A DNA stretch of 64,000 nt from Bradyrhizobium sp. Tv2a-2 (GCF_000472425.1 NZ_AXAI01000008.1:1-64000), one strand, 5' to 3'. Positions 6,837 to 14,124 are shown, numbered from the stretch's first letter. Made by a program: numbers and translations. The notes: generated from the sequence alone by a model not told the origin.

Positions 6837-7585
6837 GCTGCCGTCTCCACGACCGGAAGCGGCATTTCTAGAAGCTCAACTTTCCTCTGCATGAAATGCT
6901 CTGGGAGCAGCTGGCCCTCGTTGCGGCGCTTGACTGCGGTGAAGGCCAGCCGCATCCACATCAGTTCTCGCTCGCTCGGTTCGCCACCGAGCATCTGGAG
7001 TGCCAGTCCGTGTTTGGCCAAGAGGGACTCCTTCCTGTCGTCTGGGCGGGTGAGGGCGGCGAAATACGTGTGCCGCCAGTCGTCGGAGAGCAGCGACGCT
7101 TCAATGAAGTTGGTGCCCGGAGGGTCAGCACTCTGGGGAGGAGACAGGGCCCCTCCGGGCACCTTCGTCCGATCGCCGTTTGCCGGGGATGCGTCGGACG
7201 AGTCTGAATCTTTGAAGATAACCCCATGGTTCGCGCCAAAGGCGGCCATGAGTTCCATGCAGTCGGACATCTCGGAGACCGACAAGTCAGATGAGGACTG
7301 GCTGAGATTAACAAAGCCGTTGCCGTCGATGTTCGGCACAATGCGGACTTCGCGCTTGAGCGCATCCAAGAAAATCAATTTCCAGTCTTCATCCGTCAGC
7401 TTGATGCCGTGCCAAGGCAATTGCTCAGCGATATCCCCCAACATGGCCCAGAAGCGATCGTTCTGGGCGCCGGTCCTGCGTTCGGGCTTGACTTCGACGC
7501 GCATCCCGACCGCCAGCGTCTTGGCCAGCTCAGCCACGCGCTCTCTATCGGACGGGCCACGTATGGTGATGCCGATGCGGTTCAA
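6833..7585 (-). CDS. ninB: NinB/Orf-family recombination mediator
   Basis: 250 aa. Residues ~1-120 follow the NinB pattern (RRTGAQNDRFWAMLGDIAEQ, then WKLIFLDALKRE and LSVSEMSDCMELMAAFGANHGV). In lambda, Orf/NinB loads recombinase on SSB-coated DNA in place of RecFOR. The extra ~120-residue C-terminus, with a linker and an LTRPDDRKESLLAKHG..ERELMWMRLAFTAVKRR segment, is not part of lambda NinB and is unassigned. It acts with the ERF and YqaJ proteins upstream. Confidence 0.8.
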   Translation of the reverse strand: MNRIGITIRGPSDRERVAELAKTLAVGMRVEVKPERRTGAQNDRFWAMLGDIAEQLPWHGIKLTDEDWKLIFLDALKREVRIVPNIDGNGFVNLSQSSSDLSVSEMSDCMELMAAFGANHGVIFKDSDSSDASPANGDRTKVPGGALSPPQSADPPGTNFIEASLLSDDWRHTYFAALTRPDDRKESLLAKHGLALQMLGGEPSERELMWMRLAFTAVKRRNEGQLLPEHFMQRKVELLEMPLPVVETAA

Positions 7586-7848
7586 TGCACCACCTCTGCA
7601 TAAAGCTCGCCCGCCCCGGTGCGATAGGCCTCGGTTAACTCCTCAAACAGAAGCGCAATATTGTGGTAGTTGATTTCGAGTGACGTGTTGTCGGACTCCG
7701 GGTCCCATCCAGTCATGGCGTGGAATGCCGCCATGGCCCCAGCCATATAGAGCCCTCGCGCCAGATCGAGTTGCTCGTCTGAGATTCTGTCCTTGTCACT
7801 TTGGCGCTCGATCTCGGCCCAGTGGTCTGCGATCAGCTTGTCGCTCAT
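7582..7848 (-). CDS. Hypothetical protein in the recombination cluster
   Basis: 88 aa from ATG 7848, with a GGGGGAG SD 4 nt upstream. All-helical acidic sequence (ISDEQLDLARGLYMAGAMAAFHAMTG). ATGA overlaps on both sides put it between the 82-aa gene and ninB. No family recognised. Confidence 0.55.
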   Translation of the reverse strand: MSDKLIADHWAEIERQSDKDRISDEQLDLARGLYMAGAMAAFHAMTGWDPESDNTSLEINYHNIALLFEELTEAYRTGAGELYAEVVH

Positions 7849-8093
7849 GATCTCCCCCACTCATTAACTCTTGCATCGACGAACCGGCGCAGGGACTCGG
7901 TAAACCCCTTGATCGATCGGTCTATGTCGACACCTTCGTGCTTCCAACCATTGTAAATGATCGTTGCCAGAACTTGCTCAAGTGACACGATGCCTATCGT
8001 TGGATTGATGTTCTCTGCATGTAAAAACTCCAAAATGGTGCCATGGATGCGCTGTACCAATTCGTCGTCTTGCTCAGTGAACTGATGGCTCAT
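7845..8093 (-). CDS. Hypothetical helical protein in the recombination cluster
   Basis: 82 aa. Soluble, predicted helical (LVQRIHGTILEFLHAENINPTIGIVSLEQVLATII). The start overlaps the end of the exonuclease gene (ATGA), so it is co-translated. No recognised domain. Confidence 0.55.
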   Translation of the reverse strand: MSHQFTEQDDELVQRIHGTILEFLHAENINPTIGIVSLEQVLATIIYNGWKHEGVDIDRSIKGFTESLRRFVDARVNEWGRS

Positions 8094-8776
8094 GATGCTT
8101 TGTCCACCAGGTCGGCGGATGCCTTGAGGTTCTTGAGCAGGGGCGAGCGGCGCTCGATGTAGAGCGTGCGAAGATCGGCGACCTTGGCGTCCAGTTCCTT
8201 CAGGAACTCCTTCACCATTAGTTCAAGCTCAGTGATCCGCTTGTCGTCGCGCTCGACGCGGGACACAAACAGGGTCATCGCCTCCGGGAAGCTTGGATTG
8301 TAGAAGGCCAAGTCGCACCAATCTCTGCCGGTACAGGCCATCTGCCATGTGGCCTGGGTGACGTATTTCGCTGGGACGGCGCGATCGAGCAACACTTCGA
8401 GATGGGCAGCCGCCTGGCAACACTTGATCTCGACTAGCCCATCACCCCCCACGAGTCCGTCTGGGCTCGAATGCGTCCCCACAATGGTTGGGTGCTTGAT
8501 AATGCCGACCTGTTCGACGCTCACATCCCGATAGAACTCATATGCGCAGCGTGCCTCTGGCTCGGTGTCGGTGCCGTGTTGCATCGCCGCCGTGATGAAT
8601 TTCTCGGTCGGGGCGCCGGTCAATCGCTCGCACGCTAATTCAGCCAGCAGGTTCGCTCGCGAAGCGCCAAAGCCCGTTTTGGTCTTGGCGATGGCGTCAG
8701 CCACACGCGATGCGCCCAGGGAGCCGCAACGGGCAAGGCGCCACTCCTCGCTGCCCTGGATCAATTCTTCTGTCAC
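8090..8776 (-). CDS. YqaJ/lambda-Exo-type recombination exonuclease
   Basis: 228 aa. Opens with QGSEEWRLARCGSLGASR (the YqaJ signature W..R.G..tgS), then GTDTEPEARCAYEF and HSSPDGLVGGDGLVEIKC, the PD-(D/E)xK core with Asp, Glu and Lys. It resects double-stranded ends 5' to 3' to supply single strands to the annealase next to it. The C-terminal helices fit the family. ATGA overlap with ERF. Confidence 0.88.
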   Translation of the reverse strand: MTEELIQGSEEWRLARCGSLGASRVADAIAKTKTGFGASRANLLAELACERLTGAPTEKFITAAMQHGTDTEPEARCAYEFYRDVSVEQVGIIKHPTIVGTHSSPDGLVGGDGLVEIKCCQAAAHLEVLLDRAVPAKYVTQATWQMACTGRDWCDLAFYNPSFPEAMTLFVSRVERDDKRITELELMVKEFLKELDAKVADLRTLYIERRSPLLKNLKASADLVDKAS

Positions 8777-9369
8777 AGCGGACTCCTTTTGGCCTCCAGC
8801 GCGGCCTTGGCGCTTTCAAATTTTCCCGCAGGCAAGTCACCCAAAAATTCGACCTTGAGGTATTTGCAAAACTTCGGAATGTCTGCGCCAACCTCGCCGG
8901 CCAAATTCTGCAGTTCCGCTATCTGCTGGGCTGTAATGAAGATGCCGTTTCCGTTCGGTGCCTTGCCATTGCCCTTGTGGGCGTCCTGCGCCGCATTGCC
9001 GTCATCGTCCTCGTCGGAGGAGTTGCAGATCAGCGCGGCGAGCGAGTATCTGCGGGCATAGGTGATTGCCGAGCCCATTTCGTGCGGCTTGGTGGTGTGG
9101 GGCAGGGGATAGTCGGTCGAGATAAACTGACCGCTGGCATGCATCAGAGTCGTTCTCATGGTCATGCCGTGCTCGGTGGGCTGCATGATCTGCACCACGG
9201 CTAGGCCGTTGGCCGAGAGCGGCGCGCGGATGGCGTCAAGGACTGATGAGAGGTCCGCATACTTCGATCGGAAGTGCGGGTTCGTCCGGTTCATGACCGC
9301 GTTCTGCATGGCTCCCTGTGCCTTGGCGAGCGCCGTTGCCAGTTCGTTGATCTGATCGCTTTGGGTCAT
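8773..9369 (-). CDS. erf: ERF-family single-strand annealing protein
   Basis: 198 aa. ALAKAQGAMQNAVMNRTNPHFRSKYADL and GSAITYARRYSLAALI are the hallmark ERF motifs. A Gly/Asn-rich linker (~135-150) joins a C-terminal helical segment. With the downstream exonuclease and NinB it forms a complete phage homologous-recombination set, used for genome circularisation or repair. Confidence 0.9.
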   Translation of the reverse strand: MTQSDQINELATALAKAQGAMQNAVMNRTNPHFRSKYADLSSVLDAIRAPLSANGLAVVQIMQPTEHGMTMRTTLMHASGQFISTDYPLPHTTKPHEMGSAITYARRYSLAALICNSSDEDDDGNAAQDAHKGNGKAPNGNGIFITAQQIAELQNLAGEVGADIPKFCKYLKVEFLGDLPAGKFESAKAALEAKRSPL

Positions 9370-9809
9370 CGCTGGAACTCCTCTATAGTCTCACGCATGC
9401 ACTCGTTGATGGCGTGGCGCAGGCCCTCGTTGAGATGGTTGGTCTGGTGCGTAATCTCGACCAGGCTGGCGTAGGCCTCGCGGATGCCTGCAAAATTCTC
9501 GTTCTCAACCGCAATCTTGAAACTCCGGACCGCGTCGGCGAAGCGATCGACCAATGCCCGATATTCAGGGCCGGACCATCTGACCTTTCTGATCGCGTAC
9601 AATTCGTCCTGCCTGCGCTTGTCGATGGTTCCTTGCGGGCCGGTCGCTACCCCGGCGATGTGTTCCTCGGGGTGCTTCCCTCGCGGGCCTGCAGAGCCGA
9701 GTGGCCCACCTTCCTGGCCGTCTGCGCCTGTTTTTGGAGTGGCGCTCCCTCGCATTGCGTGTCTTCGATTTTCCACGCCGCCGCAAGAACTCTGAAATGC
9801 TTTGCTCAT
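9366..9809 (-). CDS. Hypothetical early protein
   Basis: 147 aa. The N-terminal ~60 residues are Gly/Arg-rich and look disordered. The C-terminal part (KVRWSGPEYRALVDRFADAVRSFKIAVENENFAGI) is helical. Overlaps the ERF gene and the upstream gene by ATGA. No family recognised; an accessory to recombination is only a guess. Confidence 0.5.
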   Translation of the reverse strand: MSKAFQSSCGGVENRRHAMRGSATPKTGADGQEGGPLGSAGPRGKHPEEHIAGVATGPQGTIDKRRQDELYAIRKVRWSGPEYRALVDRFADAVRSFKIAVENENFAGIREAYASLVEITHQTNHLNEGLRHAINECMRETIEEFQR

Positions 9810-9988
9810 GATCGCTTCACTTCAGGATCATGATCTCCGACCCTCACGAACGCGCCAGCGGGTATCCGCCCGACCTTGTAGATGGCGAGGGCCGTGTTGG
9901 GATGAGTCGAACGAAGGCGGTTCAACTCCTCTGATGCATCGTCGAAGGTCAGATGCTGCTTCGGTCTGTGGCCGAGGATGATATACAT
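9806..9988 (-). CDS. Small hypothetical protein
   Basis: 60 aa from MYIILGHRPKQHL (ATG 9988). Short alpha/beta sequence with THPNTALAIYKVGRI. The start lies 40 nt inside the upstream HNH gene, hence coupled. An in-frame ATG at 10030 is less likely because it would lie deeper in that gene. Confidence 0.5.
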   Translation of the reverse strand: MYIILGHRPKQHLTFDDASEELNRLRSTHPNTALAIYKVGRIPAGAFVRVGDHDPEVKRS

Positions 9989-10401
9989 TGGCGATGGACC
10001 CTCTGGTTGATCGCTTCGCAAGCTCTGCAAATGCGGCGTGTTCTGAGTTTTTTGTCGGTATAGATTCGCGTGTTTTCTACAGTGAACTCGTGACCATGTT
10101 TGCAGTGAGTTTTAACTCGATAAAAACGGCGGCTATTCTCCGCTATGGTCACCGGCTCTAAATGACGAGGATTGACGCAGGCCTTGTTGAAGCAAAGATG
10201 ATCAATAACTAGCCCGGCGGGTATCGGGCCAAGAAGTAGCTCATAAGACGCTCGGTGAGCCCTCTCTTTGATGCGCTCGCGACTGAAGATACCGTAACCA
10301 TCCCGATCAAGTTGGCCGCGCCAATTCCAGCACGCATCGTCGTTAGGCGCGTCGCACAGAGACAAGAGCCTCGCCACCGCGCTGCGTTGTCGTCTTCTCA
10401 A
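9949..10401 (-). CDS. HNH endonuclease with C-terminal zinc ribbon
   Basis: 150 aa from TTG 10401, overlapping the upstream stop (TTGA). CWNWRGQLDRDGYGIF, RAHRASYELLLGPIPAGLVIDHLC and NPRHLEPVT are the HNH_3-type core. A C-terminal module KTHCKHGHEFTVENT...RICRAC is a CxxGH/CxxC zinc ribbon, and the same module recurs twice without a nuclease at 20992-21453. Possibly a free-standing homing endonuclease. Confidence 0.8.
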   Translation of the reverse strand: MRRRQRSAVARLLSLCDAPNDDACWNWRGQLDRDGYGIFSRERIKERAHRASYELLLGPIPAGLVIDHLCFNKACVNPRHLEPVTIAENSRRFYRVKTHCKHGHEFTVENTRIYTDKKLRTRRICRACEAINQRVHRQCISSSATDRSSI

Positions 10402-10682
10402 GGGATCACCATGTCATCGAGAGCGATGTCGATGAGGTCGAGAGTCTCGGCCGGGAATTGGTCGGCGATGCATGGGCCGTGTCCCCAGGGCCCTGCTTCA
10501 TGGATAATGCGCCGGACTTCGCGAAGCGTGCTCTCTAGCTCGTCATTCCGCTGATACGCAGCCGCCAGCTCCGGATTGTCCGCCTCCCGAATGAGGCAGA
10601 TCGCCTCGCAAACCGAGATCGGGCTTACCTGTGTCAGCGGTGACTCGCGGCAGGACTGAACGAGTGTGATCAAATCTTTCAT
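10398..10682 (-). CDS. Small helical hypothetical protein
   Basis: 94 aa from ATG 10682, with AGGAGG 7 nt upstream. Predicted helical with an amphipathic middle (NDELESTLREVRRIIHEAG). Resembles small phage proteins of early operons; function unknown. Confidence 0.55.
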   Translation of the reverse strand: MKDLITLVQSCRESPLTQVSPISVCEAICLIREADNPELAAAYQRNDELESTLREVRRIIHEAGPWGHGPCIADQFPAETLDLIDIALDDMVIP

Positions 10683-10693
10683 GGGCAATCCTC

Positions 10694-11017
10694 CTATAAA
10701 TTTTCTTCGATCCAGTCGGCGATTTCTGGGAATGTCAGAAATCGCTGATCATTCATCTTCCAGCACGTGGACTCAGCGATCGGGCTCAGCTCAATCTCAA
10801 CGGAAAGTTGTTCGGGCAACGTCCCTTGAGTTCGGTCACCGTTGTAGACGAAGCTGTCGCCAAGGCGATCTCGGGTCTCAAACTCGCCGCGTCCGGCAAT
10901 GTCACACAGAACACCGAGGCAGCAATATCTGTCCCCGTCCTTAAGTTGCCCTCGCGCCTGCTGATACTTTCCACTCCGCAGCGCCTTCACCCACTTCGCT
11001 TTCAACTCAGCGTCCAC
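10694..11017 (-). CDS. Conserved small phage protein
   Basis: 107 aa from GTG 11017, with AGGAGG upstream. The N-terminal pattern KWVKALRSGKYQQARGQLKDGDRYCCLGVLCDIAG and the end FLTFPEIADWIEENL recur across many unrelated phages with no known function. The CCLGVLCD block is the most conserved part. Confidence 0.65.
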   Translation of the reverse strand: MDAELKAKWVKALRSGKYQQARGQLKDGDRYCCLGVLCDIAGRGEFETRDRLGDSFVYNGDRTQGTLPEQLSVEIELSPIAESTCWKMNDQRFLTFPEIADWIEENL

Positions 11018-11033
11018 GGCAATCCTCCTCTTG

Positions 11034-11237
11034 TTAAATATTCAACTCAATCGTGACGCTGACCGGTTTGCGGTTGATCAGACAGGTGGAGCAGAGACGG
11101 ATCTCCGACTGCTGCTTGCATTCGAGGCTTCGCTGCTCGCGCGGCGACGCCATCAACACCTGCGCGTTACAACCATGGCAGCGAAAATTATCGTCACTGT
11201 CCTGAGCGGCGGTCTGGGGCCAGATGAAGCCGTACAT
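11034..11237 (-). CDS. Small Cys-rich protein
   Basis: 67 aa from ATG 11237. CHGC (~20-23) and CSTC (~49-52) pairs suggest a zinc knuckle. The start overlaps the stop of the upstream membrane peptide (TGATG), with AGGGACG as SD. No family. Confidence 0.5.
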   Translation of the reverse strand: MYGFIWPQTAAQDSDDNFRCHGCNAQVLMASPREQRSLECKQQSEIRLCSTCLINRKPVSVTIELNI

Positions 11238-11413
11238 CAGGCGTCCCTATCCATGTCGCGGATCACTAGTTGAGAGCAGATAACCGACCCGCCCATCGCC
11301 ATGGCCATGCCGCTTACTAGCCACACCACCGGCAATTCGCTCCTTAGTGCAGCGACGGCCGCGACAAGTATCGCTATTGAGGCCGCTATAATTTGTAGAG
11401 TGGTCATTCTCAT
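11237..11413 (-). CDS. 58-aa two-span membrane protein
   Basis: Read by hand from ATG 11413, with GGGAGG 7 nt upstream. Two hydrophobic stretches (LQIIAASIAILVAAVAAL and VVWLVSGMAMAMGGSVIC) separated by RSELP give a hairpin membrane protein. Coupled to the next gene by TGATG. A second ATG 3 nt upstream is also possible. Confidence 0.55.
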   Translation of the reverse strand: MRMTTLQIIAASIAILVAAVAALRSELPVVWLVSGMAMAMGGSVICSQLVIRDMDRDA

Positions 11414-11428
11414 CATGCAGCCTCCCGA

Positions 11429-11992
11429 TCAACACGAACACGAGAAGATGCCAGTCACGCCATAACCGGAATCTGCTCTCTTGCCCGTGATGTTGAAGAA
11501 GTGGTCCCAGAACTCCTTTGGTGTTGTCTGGCCTTCCCACTTGCCGCCCTCGTTCAGATACTCGCCGTATTTGGTTGGATCGCAGTGAGTGGCTGCGACC
11601 CTCATCATCTCCTCATAGTCGGCGTCAACTTCGTCGGCGAAATCTCGCAACCATGCTTCGGACATGGCCTTCGGGTCGGGCACCGATGATGATGCGGGGA
11701 ACGCCGGATGCGTCCATAGATGCTTCAGACTGGTGATCGTGTTCGGGTAGAGGAACAGCCAGAACTGCTGGTCTGGGTAGACCGGCTCTCGGAGGAATGG
11801 GTCAACAATGCCGATTGGGACGATGCCAAGCGCAGTTGATATCGCTACCCCTCCGTCAATGCCAACGTGCTGACCGGCGTGCAGTTTGCTGCCAGCGATG
11901 ACCGGGGCGACCGCAATATGGATTGCGTCGCGCTCATGCTCGCCGTTGTCGAGGATGTGGCCGATCGTGTGCTGTGTGTCTTCCTTGCTCAT
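11429..11992 (-). CDS. Conserved hypothetical early protein
   Basis: 187 aa from MSKEDTQHTIGHI (ATG 11992, overlapping the upstream stop). The N-terminal ~70 residues include hydrophobic LGIVPIGIVDPFLREP; the C-terminus is acidic and ends GVTGIFSCSC. No domain I can name. A longer in-frame reading to 12028 is within the upstream gene and lacks an SD. Confidence 0.55.
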   Translation of the reverse strand: MSKEDTQHTIGHILDNGEHERDAIHIAVAPVIAGSKLHAGQHVGIDGGVAISTALGIVPIGIVDPFLREPVYPDQQFWLFLYPNTITSLKHLWTHPAFPASSSVPDPKAMSEAWLRDFADEVDADYEEMMRVAATHCDPTKYGEYLNEGGKWEGQTTPKEFWDHFFNITGKRADSGYGVTGIFSCSC

Positions 11993-12366
11993 CACGCCGC
12001 TTCCGCCGTTGCATCCAGCGCTTCCCAAAGCTCGCTTGTGGATTCTTGGATCTCACCGTCCCGCATGAAATCTTCAAACGTCCGCTCGTAGAGCTTCCGC
12101 GCTTCCGCCGTGGAGGCGTACCAGTCGCGATTAGCGGCCTCTCTGGCGCGGTCATAGACAGGGGCGGACAATCCCTGCAGGTCGTGCATTGCACGCACGT
12201 ACGCGGCTGCCTGAAGCGCTGTGGCATGGTCGAAATACCAAGCGGCCTCGTTCTTGGCTGAGACCACCCGCGCGGCGTGTTCCTCATAGGACTCGTATTG
12301 CCGCCAATGGTCACGGGAGATGTGGGCGATGCGGTCGTAATGGGCTTGGATGTCGAGATGTGTCAT
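11992..12366 (-). CDS. Hypothetical helical protein
   Basis: 124 aa, rich in Ala, Glu, Tyr and predicted wholly helical (YDRAREAANRDWYASTAEARKLYERTFEDFM). ATGA overlap with the upstream gene, 1-nt overlap with the next. No family recognised. Confidence 0.55.
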   Translation of the reverse strand: MTHLDIQAHYDRIAHISRDHWRQYESYEEHAARVVSAKNEAAWYFDHATALQAAAYVRAMHDLQGLSAPVYDRAREAANRDWYASTAEARKLYERTFEDFMRDGEIQESTSELWEALDATAEAA

Positions 12367-12578
12367 TCATCATCTCCCTCAATCTCTTCCACGACTGCCT
12401 TGTGGTACGGCGCCGAGCAGACGTGCCCGCGCACGAGATGGCGGTAGGCTTCCCATTCTTGAATGTCGTTGAAATCGATGGCACCGAGAGCCTCATCGAT
12501 TGCGTCGTTTTCGTCGGCGGCCTCAACTTCAACAATCGCGTATCCCGCAATTGGGACTGTGACGCTGTACCGGGTCAT
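12363..12578 (-). CDS. Small hypothetical protein
   Basis: 71 aa from MTRYSVTVPIAG (ATG 12578). A beta-alpha-beta pattern (YSVTVPIAGYAIVEVEAADENDAIDEALGAI) resembles short phage proteins with a ferredoxin-like half fold. Acidic tail. ATGA-coupled on both sides. Confidence 0.55.
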   Translation of the reverse strand: MTRYSVTVPIAGYAIVEVEAADENDAIDEALGAIDFNDIQEWEAYRHLVRGHVCSAPYHKAVVEEIEGDDE

Positions 12579-12760
12579 GGCTGTTCCCAACAGAAAAGAA
12601 GCTTGATCCACGCCTGCGCCGCAACCGTCAGGGGATCGTTTTCGACCACCAGGTCGAGTTTTGCCTTAGGCGCCGAACCATCAAGAATCTCGGCGATAGA
12701 GCGGGCGGCGCGACGGTGTTGCTGCGAGTGAACGAGGCGGAGTTGATGCCGGCGGGTCAT
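12575..12760 (-). CDS. Small hypothetical protein
   Basis: 61 aa from MTRRHQLRLVH (ATG 12760). Basic N-terminus, soluble. Overlaps the preceding 30-aa membrane peptide by ATGA. No family. Confidence 0.5.
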   Translation of the reverse strand: MTRRHQLRLVHSQQHRRAARSIAEILDGSAPKAKLDLVVENDPLTVAAQAWIKLLFCWEQP

Positions 12761-12849
12761 GGCCGAACCTCTGCGTAACGCGCTTCCCAATACAGAAGCG
12801 GGGTGAGGACGAATGCGGCGGCGATGGTCAGGAGAAGGATCTGGGTCAT
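12757..12849 (-). CDS. 30-aa membrane micropeptide
   Basis: Read by hand: MTQILLLTIAAAFVLTPLLY followed by a ten-residue polar tail. One membrane span. GGAGGG lies 7 nt upstream; ATGA overlap with the next gene. It is one of several tiny membrane proteins in this operon. Confidence 0.55.
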   Translation of the reverse strand: MTQILLLTIAAAFVLTPLLYWEARYAEVRP

Positions 12850-12852
12850 GGC

Positions 12853-13047
12853 TCAGCCCTCCAAGCTCGCGCGCTGCGCCAGCAACGGCACCAGATACTC
12901 AGCCTCGATCTGAATGACCGCGGCGAACTGCTCGGCGCTCTCAGCCTTCCAGAAGGCGCGGTTGAGCATGTCCCGGGCGGTCGCGATCTGCTCGTCCAGA
13001 TCGTCAGGCGTCGGCATGAACGGGTTGGGTAGGGCTGTGGTGGTCAT
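12853..13047 (-). CDS. First gene of the PL operon; small hypothetical
   Basis: 64 aa from ATG 13047. Helical, with PDDLDEQIATARDMLNRAFWKAESAEQFAAVIQIE. It is about 27 nt from the predicted PL start, so it is the promoter-proximal product of the early leftward transcript. Function unknown; its position is that of lambda N, but there is no sequence evidence for antitermination. Confidence 0.55.
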   Translation of the reverse strand: MTTTALPNPFMPTPDDLDEQIATARDMLNRAFWKAESAEQFAAVIQIEAEYLVPLLAQRASLEG

Positions 13048-13080
13048 CTGCGGTCCCCATGGACTGTGCTGATGACCGTA

Positions 13081-13124
13081 TAGCTACGCCATGTAGCGAT
13101 TGGTGTCAATACGTAATGTAGCGA
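13081..13124 (-). promoter_or_regulatory. Early leftward promoter PL with two operators
   Basis: On the minus strand TTGACA (13104-13109), 17 nt, TAGCTA (13081-13086). An inverted repeat TAGCTAC-GCCAT-GTAGCGA (13081-13099) fills the spacer and -10. A second, weaker copy TCAATAC-GTAAT-GTAGCGA lies at 13106-13124 over the -35, with an extra half-site GTAGCGA at 13128-13134. Layout matches PR at 14063-14116. Confidence 0.8.
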
Positions 13125-13140
13125 TCAGTAGCGATTTTTT

Positions 13141-13529
13141 TCAGAAAGTTGGTTCTCTTAGTTCCGGGCATAGCTCGGGCCTTTCTCCCTTGAGGATGGA
13201 CCTCAAGCCCCGGTATGAGGGGAGCGGGGTGAGCCGCCGGATACTAGTTTGCCTCGCCCCGTAGGGCCTGCCACTTCGGCAGCTCCGTGCGCTTTTTTCG
13301 GCGCGCACCGACATCGGCGGCATACCATCATGCCAATGTCGCTTTTGCCGTCCGGGGGGTGCCCGTTCCTCAATGGACCTGGTCGCAATGGCCACAGCGT
13401 TGCCAGGATTTCTTCCGGGGTGGGGTCACGCCCTCGGCTCGCTTACGCCCCCGAATGCTGTCGGGTCAGGCGAGGGGGGGAAGAAACCGGCTCAGTCGGT
13501 ATTTTGTACCGGGCTGCACAAAAACACTA
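13141..13529. other. Intergenic stretch without a credible gene
   Basis: No reading frame here has a ribosome site or protein-like composition; the frames are Arg/Pro-rich. Small hairpins are present (for example CTGCC-ACTTC-GGCAG near 13268). It separates PL from the small-RNA unit. I see nothing else I can support. Confidence 0.5.
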
Positions 13530-13557
13530 TTGCGACTACCATATCTTGTGTTATATA
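13530..13557 (+). promoter_or_regulatory. Promoter of the candidate small RNA
   Basis: TTGCGA (13530-13535), 16 nt, TATATA (13552-13557), in a locally AT-rich patch within GC-rich DNA. Transcription would start near 13563 and reach a strong terminator 75-80 nt later. Confidence 0.6.
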
Positions 13558-13562
13558 GGCCG

Positions 13563-13640
13563 CAACGGTCTGGGCTTTGTGCGTCAAGGTTTACCCAGAC
13601 AGCCCGGACGATTCTCGCGGAATCGGGCCGGGCCTTTTTC
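13563..13640 (+). ncRNA. Candidate immunity-region small RNA (~77 nt)
   Basis: A promoter at 13530-13557 is followed by a perfect 7-bp stem GTCTGGG/CCCAGAC (13568-13574 / 13594-13600, 19-nt loop), then an intrinsic terminator. There is no open frame. It is transcribed toward, but stops before, the 3' end of the convergent repressor gene (13687). Size and place recall lambda OOP RNA, though it does not overlap the repressor message as OOP overlaps cII. Structure is seen; function is inference. Confidence 0.6.
13602..13640 (+). terminator. Intrinsic terminator of the small RNA
   Basis: Left arm GCCCGGACGATTC (13602-13614), loop TCGCG, right arm GAATCG then GCCGGGC with a small bulge, 12 bp in all, followed by TTTTT (13635-13639). 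Confidence 0.8.
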
Positions 13641-13660
13641 TATTAAGCCCAGCTACACGT

Positions 13661-13677
13661 TGCTACAAGGGGTAGTG
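13661..13677. promoter_or_regulatory. Third repressor operator, downstream of the repressor gene
   Basis: TGCTAC-AAGGG-GTAGTG matches the NGCTAC-N5-GTANNG pattern of the PL and PR operators. It lies between the small-RNA terminator and the repressor stop codon, outside any recognised promoter. Confidence 0.5.
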
Positions 13678-13686
13678 ATTAAATTT

Positions 13687-14094
13687 TTAGCGGCGTTTTT
13701 TCATGGCCAGAATGGCTTCATAGGCTTTTCGGCGGAAATTCGGGCTTTCCCCGGCCACTAGGTCGTCAAAGCTCACGCTATCGAGATCGTCTCTTTCGCC
13801 ATATATGATCCAGCGCCCGGTGTAACTTTTGGCGGCCGGGCTGTGGGTGCGGAAGAAGTGCACGTAGCGGTCGGCATCCTTGGGGTCGATGGTTCTGGTG
13901 CCTGCCTCATGTGCCCGGTAGGTGCTCTCTGCCCAGCCGGCCTCCGTCGACGCCGATCGGGCTGATCCGAATCCCGCGAGGACCCTGATCTGCTTAAGTC
14001 GGCCGCCTTGGGCCTTCATGATTTCTTCGTCGCTACTCATGCCACAAATTGTAGCGGCAGAATAGCTACGTGCCGTATCGAAATGTGTTGACAC
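13687..14094 (-). CDS. CI-like phage repressor (XRE-type HTH, no peptidase domain)
   Basis: 135 aa from GTG 14094, with GGAGG 9 nt upstream. GGRLKQIRVLAGFGSARSAST..GWAESTYRAHEAGTR is an XRE/CI HTH; RYVHFFR and TGRWIIYGE close the domain. It lacks the LexA/S24 self-cleavage domain, so induction cannot be by RecA-stimulated autoproteolysis. ATG 14040 is an alternative start but has no SD. If GTG is used, operator 14063-14081 is inside the gene. It faces away from the Cro-like gene, as in lambdoid immunity. Confidence 0.8.
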   Translation of the reverse strand: MSTHFDTARSYSAATICGMSSDEEIMKAQGGRLKQIRVLAGFGSARSASTEAGWAESTYRAHEAGTRTIDPKDADRYVHFFRTHSPAAKSYTGRWIIYGERDDLDSVSFDDLVAGESPNFRRKAYEAILAMKKRR

Positions 14095-14116
14095 TCGTCG
14101 CTACCTCCTGTAGCGA
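14063..14116 (+). promoter_or_regulatory. PR promoter with two operators
   Basis: TTGACA (14088-14093), 17 nt, TAGCGA (14111-14116). A perfect 19-bp operator TCGCTAC-CTCCT-GTAGCGA (14098-14116) fills the spacer and -10. A second, TAGCTAC-GTGCC-GTATCGA, lies at 14063-14081, 35 bp away centre to centre. The CTCCT centre, read on the other strand, is the AGGAG Shine-Dalgarno of the repressor gene, so operator and SD are the same bases. Confidence 0.8.
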
Positions 14117-14124
14117 TATGCGTC

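Noticed and set aside
13249..13761. 170-codon plus-strand frame across the immunity gap
   Set aside because: No SD, Arg/Pro/Gly-rich composition, and it covers the small-RNA unit, terminator and the end of the repressor gene antisense.
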